A DNA stretch of 64,000 nt from Prescottella defluvii (GCF_000738775.1 NZ_JPOC01000016.1:62001-126000); one strand, 5' to 3'. Positions 51,637 to 60,541 are shown, counted from the first letter of the stretch. The notes: generated by a model from the sequence alone, not told the origin. Program-made: numbers and translations.

Positions 51637-52551
51637 GTGCCCGACTTCACACTGATCGAAACACCTCTGCTGTCCCGCGCGGCCGTCGACCGCGCCGAGG
51701 AATTGCGTTCGGACACCGACGCTTTGCGTGCGGGGTGGGCGGACGCCTTGCTGCTGCGGGTGAACCACCGCGGCCAGTTCCGGGTGGCCGACGGTGATCT
51801 GGCCCTGGAACCGGCGACCTCGTGGTCGGGGGAACCGGCCGCCGGTGCGGTGTTCCTGGGGTTGCGCGGCGACCGGCACGTCTGGGCGGTGCGGGTTCCG
51901 GCGATGACGGGGGAACTGGGGGACCTGCGGATGCTCGGGCACCGTCTCGACCAGTCGAGTGCGGGCCTGGCCACCACGGCCGTCGCCTTGCTGAACTGGC
52001 ACGACCACGCCGGATTCAGTGCCATCGACGGCGCGCCGACGGAGCCGACGATGTCGGGATGGTCCCGGATCAGCACCAGCACCGGACACGAGGAGTTCCC
52101 GCGTACCGATCCCGCCGTGATCTGCCTCGTCCACGACGGAGCCGACCGGGTGCTGCTGGCCCGTCAGCCCAGTTGGCCGCCGCGGATGTTCTCGGTGCTG
52201 GCCGGATTCGTCGAGACCGGCGAGTCGCTCGAGACCTGTGTGATCCGCGAGATCCGTGAGGAAGTGGGGGTGGAGGTGTCCGACGTCCGCTACCTGGGCA
52301 GCCAGCCGTGGCCGTTCCCGCGGTCGGTGATGATCGGTTTCGCGGCCGTCGGCGACCCCGCCGCCGCGTTGACGTTCGCGGACGGCGAGATCGCCGAGGC
52401 GCACTGGTTCACCCGCGACCAGGTCCGGGCGGCGCTCGGTGCCGGCGACTGGGCGTCCGGCGCCCGCGAAGGAGCGGAGGCCGAGTTGCTGCTGCCCGGG
52501 TCGATCTCGATCGCCCGGGTGATGGTCGAGTCCTGGGCGAAAGCCGACTAG
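51637..52551 (+). CDS. nudC: NAD(+) diphosphatase NudC (Nudix)
   Basis: 304-residue Nudix hydrolase that splits NADH/NAD and possibly NAD-capped RNA. The Nudix box is GFVETGESLETCVIREIREEVGV (given in two parts: GFVETGESLE and REIREEVG), followed by the NADH-specific SQPWPFPRSVM. The zinc-ribbon cysteines found in E. coli NudC are not present; that stretch reads WHDHAGFSAIDG without any Cys pair. Syntenic with Rv3199c. Its stop shares CTAG with the mycoredoxin stop on the other strand. Confidence 0.9.
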   Translation: MPDFTLIETPLLSRAAVDRAEELRSDTDALRAGWADALLLRVNHRGQFRVADGDLALEPATSWSGEPAAGAVFLGLRGDRHVWAVRVPAMTGELGDLRMLGHRLDQSSAGLATTAVALLNWHDHAGFSAIDGAPTEPTMSGWSRISTSTGHEEFPRTDPAVICLVHDGADRVLLARQPSWPPRMFSVLAGFVETGESLETCVIREIREEVGVEVSDVRYLGSQPWPFPRSVMIGFAAVGDPAAALTFADGEIAEAHWFTRDQVRAALGAGDWASGAREGAEAELLLPGSISIARVMVESWAKAD

Positions 52552-52799
52552 AGCCCGAGAGCCTTCTTCACCTGGGCGAGCGACGGGTTGGTGGCGGTGC
52601 TGCCGTCGGCGTACTTGACGGTGGGGACGACGTGGTTGCCGCCGTTGACGCTGCCGACGAAGTCGGCGGACGCGGGATCGTGCTCGATGTCGATCTCGGT
52701 GTACGAGATGCCGTTCTCGTCGAGCTGCTTCTTGAGACGACGGCAGTAGCCGCACCAGGTGGTCGAGTACATGGTCAGGGCGGGAGCTTCGGTAGTCAC
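52548..52799 (-). CDS. mrx1: Mycoredoxin Mrx1
   Basis: 83-residue glutaredoxin-like thiol reductase that removes mycothiol from proteins. The active site is CGYC at residues 16-19 (TTWCGYCRRLKKQL). The cis-proline region is NHVVPTVKYADGS and the C-terminal helix SLAQVKKALGL. GTG 52799 (VTTEAPALTMYS) is chosen because it gives the same length as Rv3198A. In mycobacteria it is part of the SigH-controlled redox defence. Confidence 0.93.
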   Translation of the reverse strand: MTTEAPALTMYSTTWCGYCRRLKKQLDENGISYTEIDIEHDPASADFVGSVNGGNHVVPTVKYADGSTATNPSLAQVKKALGL

Positions 52800-52906
52800 G
52801 GCGCCTATAACACCACGGTCGGTTCGGACTGTTCCCGTGCGGGCGCACGTCACACACGGCGTGGGTGCGGGTGGTGATGTCGGTGCGCCCTGAGAGTATG
52901 GACGGC

Positions 52907-55060
52907 ATGTCAGCGGATGCCTTCCCGGAAACGCGGCCCGACGAGGGTCTGGATCCGCAGCAGTCGGCCGCGGTCCGTGCGCCGCGCGGCCCGGTCTGTG
53001 TCCTCGCGGGAGCCGGCACCGGCAAGACCCGCACCATCACGCGCCGGATCGCGCATCTCGTCGCGGGTGGGCACGTGTCGGCGGGGCAGGTGCTGGCGGT
53101 GACGTTCACTGCGCGCGCGGCGGGGGAGATGCGTGGCCGCCTCCGCGACCTCGGCATCGGGGGCGGCGGCCAGCAGGTGCAGGCCCGCACGTTCCACGCC
53201 GCGGCACTGCGTCAGCTCAAGTACTTCTGGCCGCAGGTGATCGGCGACACCGAGTGGCGGCTGCTCGATCGCAAGTTCCAGATCGTCGGGCAGGCCGCGA
53301 GCCGGGCGGGGCTGTCCACCAGCACCGAGTCCGTCCGCGACCTCGCGAGCGAGATCGAGTGGGCCAAGGGCTCGTTGGTGGCGCCCGAGGACTACGCGGC
53401 CGCCGCGGCGCGGGCACGGCGCGAGATCCCAGCCGACCCCGCCAAGGTCGCCGCCGTCTTCGCCGGCTACGAGGAACTCAAGTCCCGCAACTACGACGGC
53501 ATGCTGCTCGATTTCGACGACCTCCTGATGTTGACGGCCGCCGCGCTCGAGGAGCACTCCTCGGTCGCCGAGGAGTTCCGGGACCGGTACCGCTGCTTCG
53601 TCGTCGACGAGTACCAGGACGTGACCCCGCTGCAGCAGCGCGTGCTCGACGCGTGGCTGGGGGAGCGGGACGACCTCACCGTCGTCGGTGACGCGAACCA
53701 GACCATCTACTCCTTCACCGGAGCCACCCCCAAGTACCTGCTGGACTTCTCGCGTCGGTTCCCGGACGCGACCGTCGTCCGCCTCGAACGGGACTACCGG
53801 TCCACCCCCGAGGTCGTCTCCCTCGCGAACCGCGTCATCGGGGAGGCGCGCGGTCGCATCGCCGGAACCCGTCTGCAGTTGATCGGGCAGCGGCCGTCCG
53901 GACCCGAACCGACCTTCGCCGAGTACGACGACGAGCCCGCCGAGGCCGCCGCGGTGGCACGGCAGATCAAGAAGCTCATCGAGCAGGGCGTCGAACCTGC
54001 CGAGATCGCGGTGCTGTACCGCATCAACGCGCAGTCCGAGGTCCACGAGCAGGCGCTCACCGAGGCCGGCATCCCGTACCAGGTGCGCGGCGGCGAGGGC
54101 TTCTTCACCCGCCAGGAGGTGCGGCAGGCGATCAACGCGCTCCGGCAGGTGGCGGGCCGCGACGATCTGCCCGAGGGCGCCGACACCGGCGAAGCGCTGG
54201 TGACGCTGGTGCGAGCGGTGCTGGTCCCGTTGGGACTCACCGACGAGGAGCCCGCCGGTGTGCAGGCCCGCGAGCGGTGGGGGTCGCTCACCGCGCTGGT
54301 GGCGCTCACCGAGGAGCAGCTCGTGCACGACCCGCAGCTCACCCTCGGTGGGCTGCTCGCGGAGCTGGCGGCGCGTTCCGAGGCCCGGCACCCACCGGTC
54401 GTGCAGGGCGTCACGCTGGCGTCGCTGCACGCCGCCAAGGGACTCGAGTGGGACGCGGTGTTCCTGGTCGGGCTCACCGAGGGCACGCTGCCGATCATGC
54501 ACGTCCTCGGTGACTCCAAGTCGCCCGACGACGAGGCCGGGATCGAGGAGGAGCGCCGCCTGCTGTACGTCGGCGTGACCCGCCCCCGTGTCCATCTGGC
54601 GCTGTCGTGGGCGCTCGCGCGCAACGAGGGCGGGCGCAAGTCCCGTCGCCGGTCCCGCTTCCTCACCAATGTGATCCCGGACGATTCGCCGGCGTCCCGG
54701 ATCGCCAAGCCCCCACGGTCCAGCCGGCAGCGCCCACGGTGCCGCGTGTGCGGCAAGCCGCTCGTCGACGCGACGGCCCACACGCTCGGCCGCTGCGAGG
54801 GCTGCCCGTCGAATCTCGATGTGGAGTTGTTCGAGGCGCTCAAGGAGTGGCGTCGGGAGACGTCGCGGGAGATGAAGGTGCCCGCTTACGTGGTGTTCAC
54901 CGACAACACGCTCCAGGCGATCGCCGAGCAGCAACCGCAGGACGAGGGCGCGCTCACCGCGATCTCCGGGATCGGCGCCAAGAAACTCGAACGGTTCGGC
55001 GAGGAGGTTCTCGCGGTGGTTCGCGGCGAGTGGTCGGCGGAGACACTGGATCTGACCTGA
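52907..55060 (+). CDS. uvrD2: ATP-dependent DNA helicase UvrD2 with zinc-finger and HRDC domains
   Basis: 717-residue superfamily 1A helicase, syntenic with Rv3198c. Motifs: [15 protein letters not shown] near residue 35, [14 protein letters not shown] near 233, [30 protein letters not shown] and [18 protein letters not shown] four-cysteine zinc element (CRVCGKPL and RCEGCPSN, about 611-636) links to an HRDC domain (about 660-715). This tail is the mark of UvrD2 as against UvrD1. ATG 52907 (MSADAF) fits best; ATG 52898 is possible. It works in DNA repair. Confidence 0.92.
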   Translation: MSADAFPETRPDEGLDPQQSAAVRAPRGPVCVLAGAGTGKTRTITRRIAHLVAGGHVSAGQVLAVTFTARAAGEMRGRLRDLGIGGGGQQVQARTFHAAALRQLKYFWPQVIGDTEWRLLDRKFQIVGQAASRAGLSTSTESVRDLASEIEWAKGSLVAPEDYAAAAARARREIPADPAKVAAVFAGYEELKSRNYDGMLLDFDDLLMLTAAALEEHSSVAEEFRDRYRCFVVDEYQDVTPLQQRVLDAWLGERDDLTVVGDANQTIYSFTGATPKYLLDFSRRFPDATVVRLERDYRSTPEVVSLANRVIGEARGRIAGTRLQLIGQRPSGPEPTFAEYDDEPAEAAAVARQIKKLIEQGVEPAEIAVLYRINAQSEVHEQALTEAGIPYQVRGGEGFFTRQEVRQAINALRQVAGRDDLPEGADTGEALVTLVRAVLVPLGLTDEEPAGVQARERWGSLTALVALTEEQLVHDPQLTLGGLLAELAARSEARHPPVVQGVTLASLHAAKGLEWDAVFLVGLTEGTLPIMHVLGDSKSPDDEAGIEEERRLLYVGVTRPRVHLALSWALARNEGGRKSRRRSRFLTNVIPDDSPASRIAKPPRSSRQRPRCRVCGKPLVDATAHTLGRCEGCPSNLDVELFEALKEWRRETSREMKVPAYVVFTDNTLQAIAEQQPQDEGALTAISGIGAKKLERFGEEVLAVVRGEWSAETLDLT

Positions 55061-55088
55061 CCGGCGATCGGCGGTAAAACTGCAGGTC

Positions 55089-55126
55089 AAAAATAACTTG
55101 TGTGGTCTCTACGGGTTGCATACCCT
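55089..55126 (+). promoter_or_regulatory. whiB7 promoter with upstream AT-rich element
   Basis: AAAAATAA (55089-55096) sits directly before the -35 TTGTGT (55098-55103). A 17-base spacer leads to the -10 TACCCT (55121-55126). WhiB7 together with SigA is known to need an AT-rich stretch immediately upstream of the -35, so this is the expected autoregulated whiB7 promoter. Confidence 0.72.
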
Positions 55127-55197
55127 GGACTGCACGCCACGGGGAAACTCGTGTGCGGTGACAATGTCGGCAACGAGATGAAAGGGAGGTGGCAACG

Positions 55198-55407
55198 ATG
55201 AACGATTGGAACGCAACTGCGGCACGTGCATCGGTGCCCGCATTCGCATGCGCCTACCTCCCTGCTGCCGAACAGGCCGCCGCGAGGTACGCGGCGAGCG
55301 CACCGCACGCCATCCGACTGCGCGCAGCAGGAATCCGCGCCGCAGCACCTGCAGCAGCAGCCCCCGCATCCGTGTCCAGGAGCAGGCACCGAACTTCTAT
55401 TCGGTAG
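55198..55407 (+). CDS. uORF in the whiB7 leader (69 residues)
   Basis: ATG 55198 follows a strong Shine-Dalgarno sequence (AGGGAGG, 55183-55189). The frame begins MNDWNATAARASVPAF and is Ala/Arg-rich to the stop at 55407. It lies about 65 bases downstream of the predicted transcription start and just before the terminator hairpin. In mycobacteria slow or stalled translation of the whiB7 uORF prevents terminator formation and lets antibiotics induce whiB7. The exact peptide is not conserved, so the sensing role is inferred from position. Confidence 0.65.
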   Translation: MNDWNATAARASVPAFACAYLPAAEQAAARYAASAPHAIRLRAAGIRAAAPAAAAPASVSRSRHRTSIR

Positions 55408-55425
55408 GCACCCGCCCTTCCTCTC

Positions 55426-55465
55426 GAGGCCACGGATCGCACAGCGAACCGTGGCCTTCGTGTTT
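55426..55465 (+). terminator. Attenuator terminator in the whiB7 leader
   Basis: An 8-10 bp stem, 55426-55435 (GAGGCCACGG) with 55449-55458 (CCGTGGCCTT), is followed by CGTGTTT. It lies 18 bases after the uORF stop and 98 bases before whiB7, in the position known for the mycobacterial attenuator. Confidence 0.7.
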
Positions 55466-55563
55466 CGAGCATCATCGCTCCAGGCCTTCGCCCGCGGTTC
55501 GCGAAACCCCGACAGCCGGCACCAGCCGCGAACGAAATACGCGAACGAAACAGAGGAGAAGAC

Positions 55564-55899
55564 GTGTCTACCGTGACATGCCGAGTACAGACCGAGAGCA
55601 ACACCGTTTCTGGCGGATTGGCAGTCGGCGGCTCGGCACTCCGGGAGCAGCTGCCCTGCCGAGCCGGGAACCCCGACCTGTGGTTCGCCGAGACCCCCGC
55701 CGACCTGGAGCAGGCCAAGTCGCTGTGCGCGCAGTGCCCGATCCGCAGCCGGTGCCTGAGCACGGCGCTCGACCGCGCCGAGCCGTGGGGCGTGTGGGGC
55801 GGTGAGATCTTCGATCAGGGCGTCGTCATCGCGCGCAAGAGACCACGAGGGCGGCCACGGAAGAACCCGGCACCCGGGAAGACCCTGGTCTGCGCCTGA
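55564..55899 (+). CDS. whiB7: Antibiotic-resistance regulator WhiB7
   Basis: 111-residue [4Fe-4S] regulator of intrinsic resistance to ribosome-targeting drugs. Cluster ligands are Cys32, Cys55, Cys58 and Cys64, followed by EPWGVWGGE near residues 73-81. The AT-hook RGRPRKN (about 95-101), unique to WhiB7, is present. GTG 55564 has GAGGAG 5 bases upstream. It autoregulates through the promoter above and sits in the same place as Rv3197A. Confidence 0.95.
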   Translation: MSTVTCRVQTESNTVSGGLAVGGSALREQLPCRAGNPDLWFAETPADLEQAKSLCAQCPIRSRCLSTALDRAEPWGVWGGEIFDQGVVIARKRPRGRPRKNPAPGKTLVCA

Positions 55900-55905
55900 C
55901 CTGAC

Positions 55906-55963
55906 GGTGGCCGAATGTCGCACCGGTTCAGTCGAACTGAACCGGGCGCGGCATTCGGCCACC
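55906..55963. terminator. Large two-part hairpin between whiB7 and the UbiB-like gene
   Basis: The outer 12-bp stem 55906-55917 / 55952-55963 and the inner 10-bp stem 55923-55932 / 55936-55945 are both perfect. The structure separates two converging genes and should terminate both. Confidence 0.8.
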
Positions 55964-55996
55964 TGTCGGGGGAGGGGGCACCGAGGGTGCGGGGAT

Positions 55997-57337
55997 CTAC
56001 GCCCCGTCGAGGGTTTCCAGGTCATGGTCTGCCGAGAATCCCGGGAGCCACTTGGTGAGGATCGCCATGTACGGCGCGTACGCGTCCAACTGCGCGCAGA
56101 TCCCGACGGAGCCGAGCAGCACCCGGAAGATCATCACGTACTCGGGCGGCAGATTGAGCGCCCGAGCGGTACGGAACTGCGCGCTCGAGAAGTCCGTCGC
56201 GGTGCCGGCGGCCTTCTGCAGCCAGGCGCGGGTGAAGTGGAACGAATCGGTGCGGATCGGGTCGGTGAAGGGGCGCAGGTAGTCGGCGATCTCCCGATCG
56301 GTGACGGTCCGACCCGGAAGCACGAAACCGTTGTCGCGCAACAGTTCCGCAAGCTCGTCGAACTGCTCGTTCAGTGACAGCCGCACCATCCGGCCCAGCA
56401 CCGGCGGCAACCCGTCCGGCATCGGAGCGGTGGCACCGAAGTCGATGATGCCCAGTCGGCCGTCGTCGTGCAGCATGAAGTTGCCCGGGTGCGGATCGCA
56501 GTGCAGCAGCCCGACACGGGCGGGGGAGACGAAGTGGAACTCCGCGAGCAGGGCCCCCGCGGTGTTGCGCTGCTCGGTGGTGCCACTGCCGATGATCACC
56601 GACAACGGTGTCGCGGACATCCATTCGGTGACGACCACCTTCGGGGCACTGGCCACCACGCGCGGCACCACGAACTTCGGGTCACCGTCGAAGACCTTCG
56701 CGAACGCGCGCTGGTTGTCGGCCTCGATGCGGTAGTCCAGTTCCTCCTCGGTGCGGGCGCTGAGCTCGTCGAGGACCGGTTTGATGTCGGTGCCGGGCAT
56801 CACCGAGGTGAACAGCCCCGCGAACCGGGACAGCGTCTTGAGGTCGGCGCGCAGGGCCTCGTCGGCTCCCGGGTACTGGACCTTGACGGCCACCTCGCGC
56901 CCGTCCGACCACACGGCCCGGTGGACCTGGCCGATACTCGCGGACGCGGTGGGGGTGTCGTCGAACTCGGCGAACCGTTCCCGCCACCGGATGCCCAGTT
57001 GCTGGTCGAGCACGCGATGGACCTGCTTCGCGGGAAGCGGCGGCGCCTCGGCCTGCAGCTTGGTGAGCGCCTCGCGGTACGGCTCGGCGAACTCCTCGGG
57101 GACCGCGGCCTCCATGACGCTGAGCGCCTGCCCGAGCTTCATCGCGCCGCCCTTGAGCTCGCCGAGCACCGTGAACAGCTGCTCGGCGGCCTTCGCGGTC
57201 AGCTGGGCGTCGATCTCGTCCTTGTCGCCGCCGGCGAGTCGGCGACCGAAGCCCATCGCAGCCCTACCGGCCATACCCAGCGGAATGCTCGCGAGCTTGG
57301 CGGTCCGGGCGGAGCTTCTGCGGGGAATGTCGGGCAC
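55997..57337 (-). CDS. ABC1/UbiB-family atypical kinase (Rv3197-like)
   Basis: 446-residue protein of the UbiB/AarF/ABC1 family. Family motifs: KLGQALS (KxGQ type) near residue 84, PTASASIGQVHRA, VAVKVQYPG with the ATP lysine, and the catalytic HCDPHPGNFM with IIDFGA as metal-binding DFG-like motif. It probably has ATPase or small-molecule kinase activity. The M. tuberculosis counterpart beside whiB7 is linked to macrolide resistance. I chose GTG 57337 (VPDIPRRSS) by comparison with that protein; the longer frame has no support. Confidence 0.88.
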   Translation of the reverse strand: MPDIPRRSSARTAKLASIPLGMAGRAAMGFGRRLAGGDKDEIDAQLTAKAAEQLFTVLGELKGGAMKLGQALSVMEAAVPEEFAEPYREALTKLQAEAPPLPAKQVHRVLDQQLGIRWRERFAEFDDTPTASASIGQVHRAVWSDGREVAVKVQYPGADEALRADLKTLSRFAGLFTSVMPGTDIKPVLDELSARTEEELDYRIEADNQRAFAKVFDGDPKFVVPRVVASAPKVVVTEWMSATPLSVIIGSGTTEQRNTAGALLAEFHFVSPARVGLLHCDPHPGNFMLHDDGRLGIIDFGATAPMPDGLPPVLGRMVRLSLNEQFDELAELLRDNGFVLPGRTVTDREIADYLRPFTDPIRTDSFHFTRAWLQKAAGTATDFSSAQFRTARALNLPPEYVMIFRVLLGSVGICAQLDAYAPYMAILTKWLPGFSADHDLETLDGA

Positions 57338-57344
57338 CAGACCA

Positions 57345-58238
57345 TCATGGCCGAAGATTCGCGGATTCGTCCAAGAAGATTGTCGAACGTGAGCATCCAC
57401 ACCGCGGGTTGCGCGGCCACGGCCGGACCGGGAATCGGTGGCTGACCAGGTCGATCTCCAGGGTCGCGTCGAGACTCGCGGGTGCGGGGTGCGACGACCC
57501 GGACAGTGCGAGCTCGAGCTGCCCGAGGGCGACGGCGGCCGTCGCCATCACGGTCGCCGGGCTCGCGTGGCCGACCCGGCCCAGCAGCTGTGCCGCCACG
57601 TGCGGCCACTCCTCGTCCGCGGCGCAGCGGGTGAGGTCGGCGCACCGCAGGCAACTGGTGCTGCCCGGCAGCACCAGCGGCCCCACCACACCCCGGCCGT
57701 CACGCAACCGGACCTGCAGGTGCGGGATACCGGCGTCGAAGAGCGCCTCCACCAGTCGCGGGTCGGCGATGAGATCGTCGGTGAGGACCACGCACGTGCA
57801 GTCCCACCGGGTGATGTCGGTGTCGGCCGTGAAGTGCGTGGACCGGGACACACGGGCCGGGCCCGACGCCAGGCCGGTGGCGATCGCATCCGCCAGCGGG
57901 CCGCGTCCGTGGACACGGACGGCCGGTGCGACGTCCGTGCGGGGGACGGTCGGGCACAGCAGCCCGGCGTCGTCGAGTTCCCCGAGCAGCACCGACATGT
58001 CGGTGGGGGTGATCCCGAACTCGACGGCACGCCACACGACGTTCGGCCGCGAGGTCCGGCCGTCGAGCAGGTGGAGCACCGCGACGAGCGCCGTCGGCGC
58101 AACCGATTCGGGTGGCGTGAGGATCAGGGCTGTGTCGGGGTCCCAGCCGATCTGGATGCGACCGCTGGGACGGATCACTATGGGCAGCCGCGGGTCGAGC
58201 GCGGGTCGGCTCGTGCGCGCGACGGATACGCGTGTCAT
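57345..58238 (-). CDS. E1-like/TOMM leader-binding-type protein (Rv3196-like)
   Basis: 297 residues. The N-terminal part looks like a small winged RRE-like fold (SRPNVVWRAVEFGITPTDMS). The central part resembles a ThiF/E1-type Rossmann region without a clear ATP-binding loop. Cysteines CLRCADL near residue 197 and CGCS near 282 suggest a structural zinc site as in RiPP cyclodehydratase partner proteins. No YcaO protein or obvious precursor peptide is nearby. It is only 7 bases from the UbiB-like gene downstream, so both form an operon. Function unknown. Confidence 0.78.
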   Translation of the reverse strand: MTRVSVARTSRPALDPRLPIVIRPSGRIQIGWDPDTALILTPPESVAPTALVAVLHLLDGRTSRPNVVWRAVEFGITPTDMSVLLGELDDAGLLCPTVPRTDVAPAVRVHGRGPLADAIATGLASGPARVSRSTHFTADTDITRWDCTCVVLTDDLIADPRLVEALFDAGIPHLQVRLRDGRGVVGPLVLPGSTSCLRCADLTRCAADEEWPHVAAQLLGRVGHASPATVMATAAVALGQLELALSGSSHPAPASLDATLEIDLVSHRFPVRPWPRNPRCGCSRSTIFLDESANLRP

Positions 58239-58382
58239 GCGGGAACGATCTCATCCGGGCGCCCGCCGAACCAGTGTGCGCGACGGGTTGTCCACAGGGC
58301 CGCACGGTATTCGACGTGCGGTTTCGGGTGCCGGAGCGGATCGGTCGGAAACACGCCGCCCGGAGGTGTCGGACCGGATCGC

Positions 58383-58388
58383 TAGCGT
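58383..58388 (+). promoter_or_regulatory. Leaderless -10 element of the YgjP-like gene
   Basis: TAGCGT ends 8 bases before GTG 58397, with no ribosome binding site. Confidence 0.5.
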
Positions 58389-58396
58389 GGTGCCTC

Positions 58397-58996
58397 GTGA
58401 CTGGCTCAGTAGGTGTCGACGGCGACCGGCCGGAGGTCGAGATCCGGCGCAGCGCCCGCCGGCGGCGGACGGTGAGCGCACGCCGCGAGGGCGACAAGGT
58501 GATCGTGCTGATGCCGACCGGGCTGTCGGCGACGGCCGAGGCCGAACTGGTCGCCGAGATGCTCGGGAAACTCGCCCGCGCCGACCGCCGTGCCGCGGCG
58601 CGGGCCGAGCGCAGTGACGTCGAACTCGCCGAGCGGTGCGCCCGGCTGTCCTCGCGGTGGCTGGGCGGCGCCGCAGTCCCGGTGTCGGTCCGCTGGGTGC
58701 CGTCGATGAAGACCCGGTGGGCGTCGTGCACGCCCACCGACGGCACCATCCGGGTCAGCGAACTGCTGCGGACGGTGCCGCCGTACGTCCTGGACTACGT
58801 GCTGGTCCACGAACTGGTGCACCTGTACGTGGCGGGCGGGCACAACGACCGGTTCTGGAGCGAGGTGCACCGCTACCCGCGGACGGAACGCGCGATGGGA
58901 TATCTGGAGGCGTACGCCGTCGTGACCCGGCAGCCGGGTCTGGTGGACGTCGTCGACGACTGCGCTGCCGCCGACGACGTCAACGTGCTCGACTAG
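58397..58996 (+). CDS. YgjP/SprT-like metallopeptidase (DUF45)
   Basis: 199-residue protein. LVHELVHLYVAGGHNDRFW near residue 138 has the HExxH zinc motif and a downstream histidine, and RWASCTPTDGTIRVSELLR precedes it as in YgjP proteins. The N-terminus holds basic residues (RRSARRRRTVSARR). Substrate unknown. Start GTG 58397 rather than more upstream codons because of the TAGCGT element. The stop shares CTAG with the converging DUF2342 gene. Confidence 0.85.
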   Translation: MTGSVGVDGDRPEVEIRRSARRRRTVSARREGDKVIVLMPTGLSATAEAELVAEMLGKLARADRRAAARAERSDVELAERCARLSSRWLGGAAVPVSVRWVPSMKTRWASCTPTDGTIRVSELLRTVPPYVLDYVLVHELVHLYVAGGHNDRFWSEVHRYPRTERAMGYLEAYAVVTRQPGLVDVVDDCAAADDVNVLD

Positions 58997-60420
58997 GCGT
59001 CGGACTCGCCGGAGCCGCCCTGCTCGCGGTTCTTCTCTTCCCGCTCGCGGGCCTCGGTCTGCTCGAGCTGGGCCATCGGATCGTGGAAGGTGCCCGAGTC
59101 GCCGCCGAGGATCCGGTCGACGAAGGCGGCGGGATTGTCGAGGTCCGACGAGTCGGGCAGCAGGTCCGGGTGCGCCCACACGCCGTCGCGGGCGTCGACG
59201 CCGGTGTCGGTGGTGAGCCGACGCCACAGCTGCGCGGCCTCGCGCACCTTCCGGGGGCGCAGTTCGAGACCGACGAGCGTCGAGAAGGTCTGCTCGGCCG
59301 GCCCGCCGGTGGCGCGGCGGCGACGCAGGGTCTCGGTGAGCGCGGCGACGCCGGGAAGCCGTTCCCCGAGTGCCTCGGTGACGACGGTCTCCACCCAGCC
59401 CTCGACCAGCGCCAGCATCGTCTCGAGACGTTCGAGCGCCTGCTTCTGCTCGGGCGTGGTCTGCGGTTCGAACGCGCCCTGCTGCAGGATCTTCTCGATC
59501 TGCGACGGGTCGGTCAGCGCGGACGGGTCGAGGCCCTGCGCGGCCTCCTCGATCGCGGAGAAGTCCATCTTGATGCCGCGCGCGTAGTCCTCGACGGTCG
59601 CGAGCAGGCGCTGTCGCAGCCACGGCACGTGCGCGTAGAGGCGCTGGTAGGCGGCCTCGCGGGCGGCGATGAAGACGAGCACCTCTCGGTGCGGCTGCTC
59701 GAGACCTTCGCTGAACGCCTCGATCGCGGCGGGGAGCAGGGCCCCGGTTCCGGCGGGCCCGAGGGGCAGCCCGATGTCGGTGGAGGTGAGCACCTCCTTC
59801 GACAGCTGGCCCAGAGCCTGGCCGAGCTGGGACCCGAACGTCAGTCCGCCCATCTGGGTGAGCATGCCGGCCATGGGGCCGATCATGTTGCGGGCCTCCT
59901 CGGGCAGGCCCTGGATCCACATGCCGGACACCTGCTCGGCGACCGGGTCGCACAGGCGCTTCCACGTGTCGAGGGTGCCGTCGAGCCAGTCGTTGGGGGT
60001 CCACGCGACGGTTCGGGTGGCGCCGGCCGGGAGCGTCGTCGCGCCGTCGAGCCACAGTTCGGCGAGGCGGGACGCGTCGGCGACCGCAGACGCCGTGCCC
60101 TCGGTGATCGGGGTGATCGAGCCCATCTGCTGGCGCGCGAGGTTCTTCGCGATGTCGTAGTTGACGGGACCGGTCTGGCCGGTGCCCATCGCGCTACCCA
60201 TGCCGCTGAGCATCTGGCCGAACTGGCTGAGCATCTGTCCGAGCGCGGCAGGATCGAAGCCGCCGCCCGGCCCGCCGCCGGCGCCGAAAGCGCTCGGATC
60301 GAAGCCGAACGGCATCCCCGCCGATCCCCCCTGACCCCCGTCTTGTTCGCGGCCCGTCGAATCCTTCTTACGGTCCGGGTCGTCGTCGGGGCTGGAGAAG
60401 CCAAAGGGCAGATCGCTCAT
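58993..60420 (-). CDS. DUF2342 'zincin_2' protein (Rv3195-like)
   Basis: 475-residue protein. The first 85 residues are Gly/Met-rich (GMPFGFDPSAFGAGGGPGGG), followed by a helical domain of the Zincin_2 family. Where zinc-dependent members would carry HExxH, this protein reads FIAAREAAYQRLYAHVPWL; I see no canonical HExxH anywhere, so it may be inactive. The C-terminus is acidic. It belongs to the conserved gene order. ATG 60420 has TACCGT 6 bases upstream, so the message may be leaderless. Confidence 0.82.
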   Translation of the reverse strand: MSDLPFGFSSPDDDPDRKKDSTGREQDGGQGGSAGMPFGFDPSAFGAGGGPGGGFDPAALGQMLSQFGQMLSGMGSAMGTGQTGPVNYDIAKNLARQQMGSITPITEGTASAVADASRLAELWLDGATTLPAGATRTVAWTPNDWLDGTLDTWKRLCDPVAEQVSGMWIQGLPEEARNMIGPMAGMLTQMGGLTFGSQLGQALGQLSKEVLTSTDIGLPLGPAGTGALLPAAIEAFSEGLEQPHREVLVFIAAREAAYQRLYAHVPWLRQRLLATVEDYARGIKMDFSAIEEAAQGLDPSALTDPSQIEKILQQGAFEPQTTPEQKQALERLETMLALVEGWVETVVTEALGERLPGVAALTETLRRRRATGGPAEQTFSTLVGLELRPRKVREAAQLWRRLTTDTGVDARDGVWAHPDLLPDSSDLDNPAAFVDRILGGDSGTFHDPMAQLEQTEAREREEKNREQGGSGESDA

Positions 60421-60426
60421 AGTTCA

Positions 60427-60432
60427 ACGGTA
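60427..60432 (-). promoter_or_regulatory. Leaderless -10 element of the DUF2342 gene
   Basis: Minus-strand TACCGT (60432 to 60427) ends 6 bases before the ATG at 60420. Confidence 0.5.
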
Positions 60433-60528
60433 CAAGGCGTGACCGCACATGGCCCGTGCGGAGATCACGCTCACGGCGAACACCGCCGTGGGTTCGGAGG
60501 GTTCGGAGGGTCGCGGCGGCGGGCGCTC

Positions 60529-60534
60529 TATCCT
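60529..60534 (+). promoter_or_regulatory. Leaderless -10 element of the PDZ-Lon gene
   Basis: TATCCT ends 7 bases before GTG 60542. It supports that start over the ATG at 60449. Confidence 0.5.
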
Positions 60535-60541
60535 GGGCCTG

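Noticed and set aside
49978-53190. A 1070-codon open frame on the minus strand
   Set aside because: Only its last 131 codons (the DoxX-like protein) are real; the rest is antisense to the channel, nudC and uvrD2.
55206-55805. A 199-codon frame across the whiB7 leader
   Set aside because: It is in another frame from both the uORF and whiB7, is Arg-rich without a domain and has no ribosome binding site.
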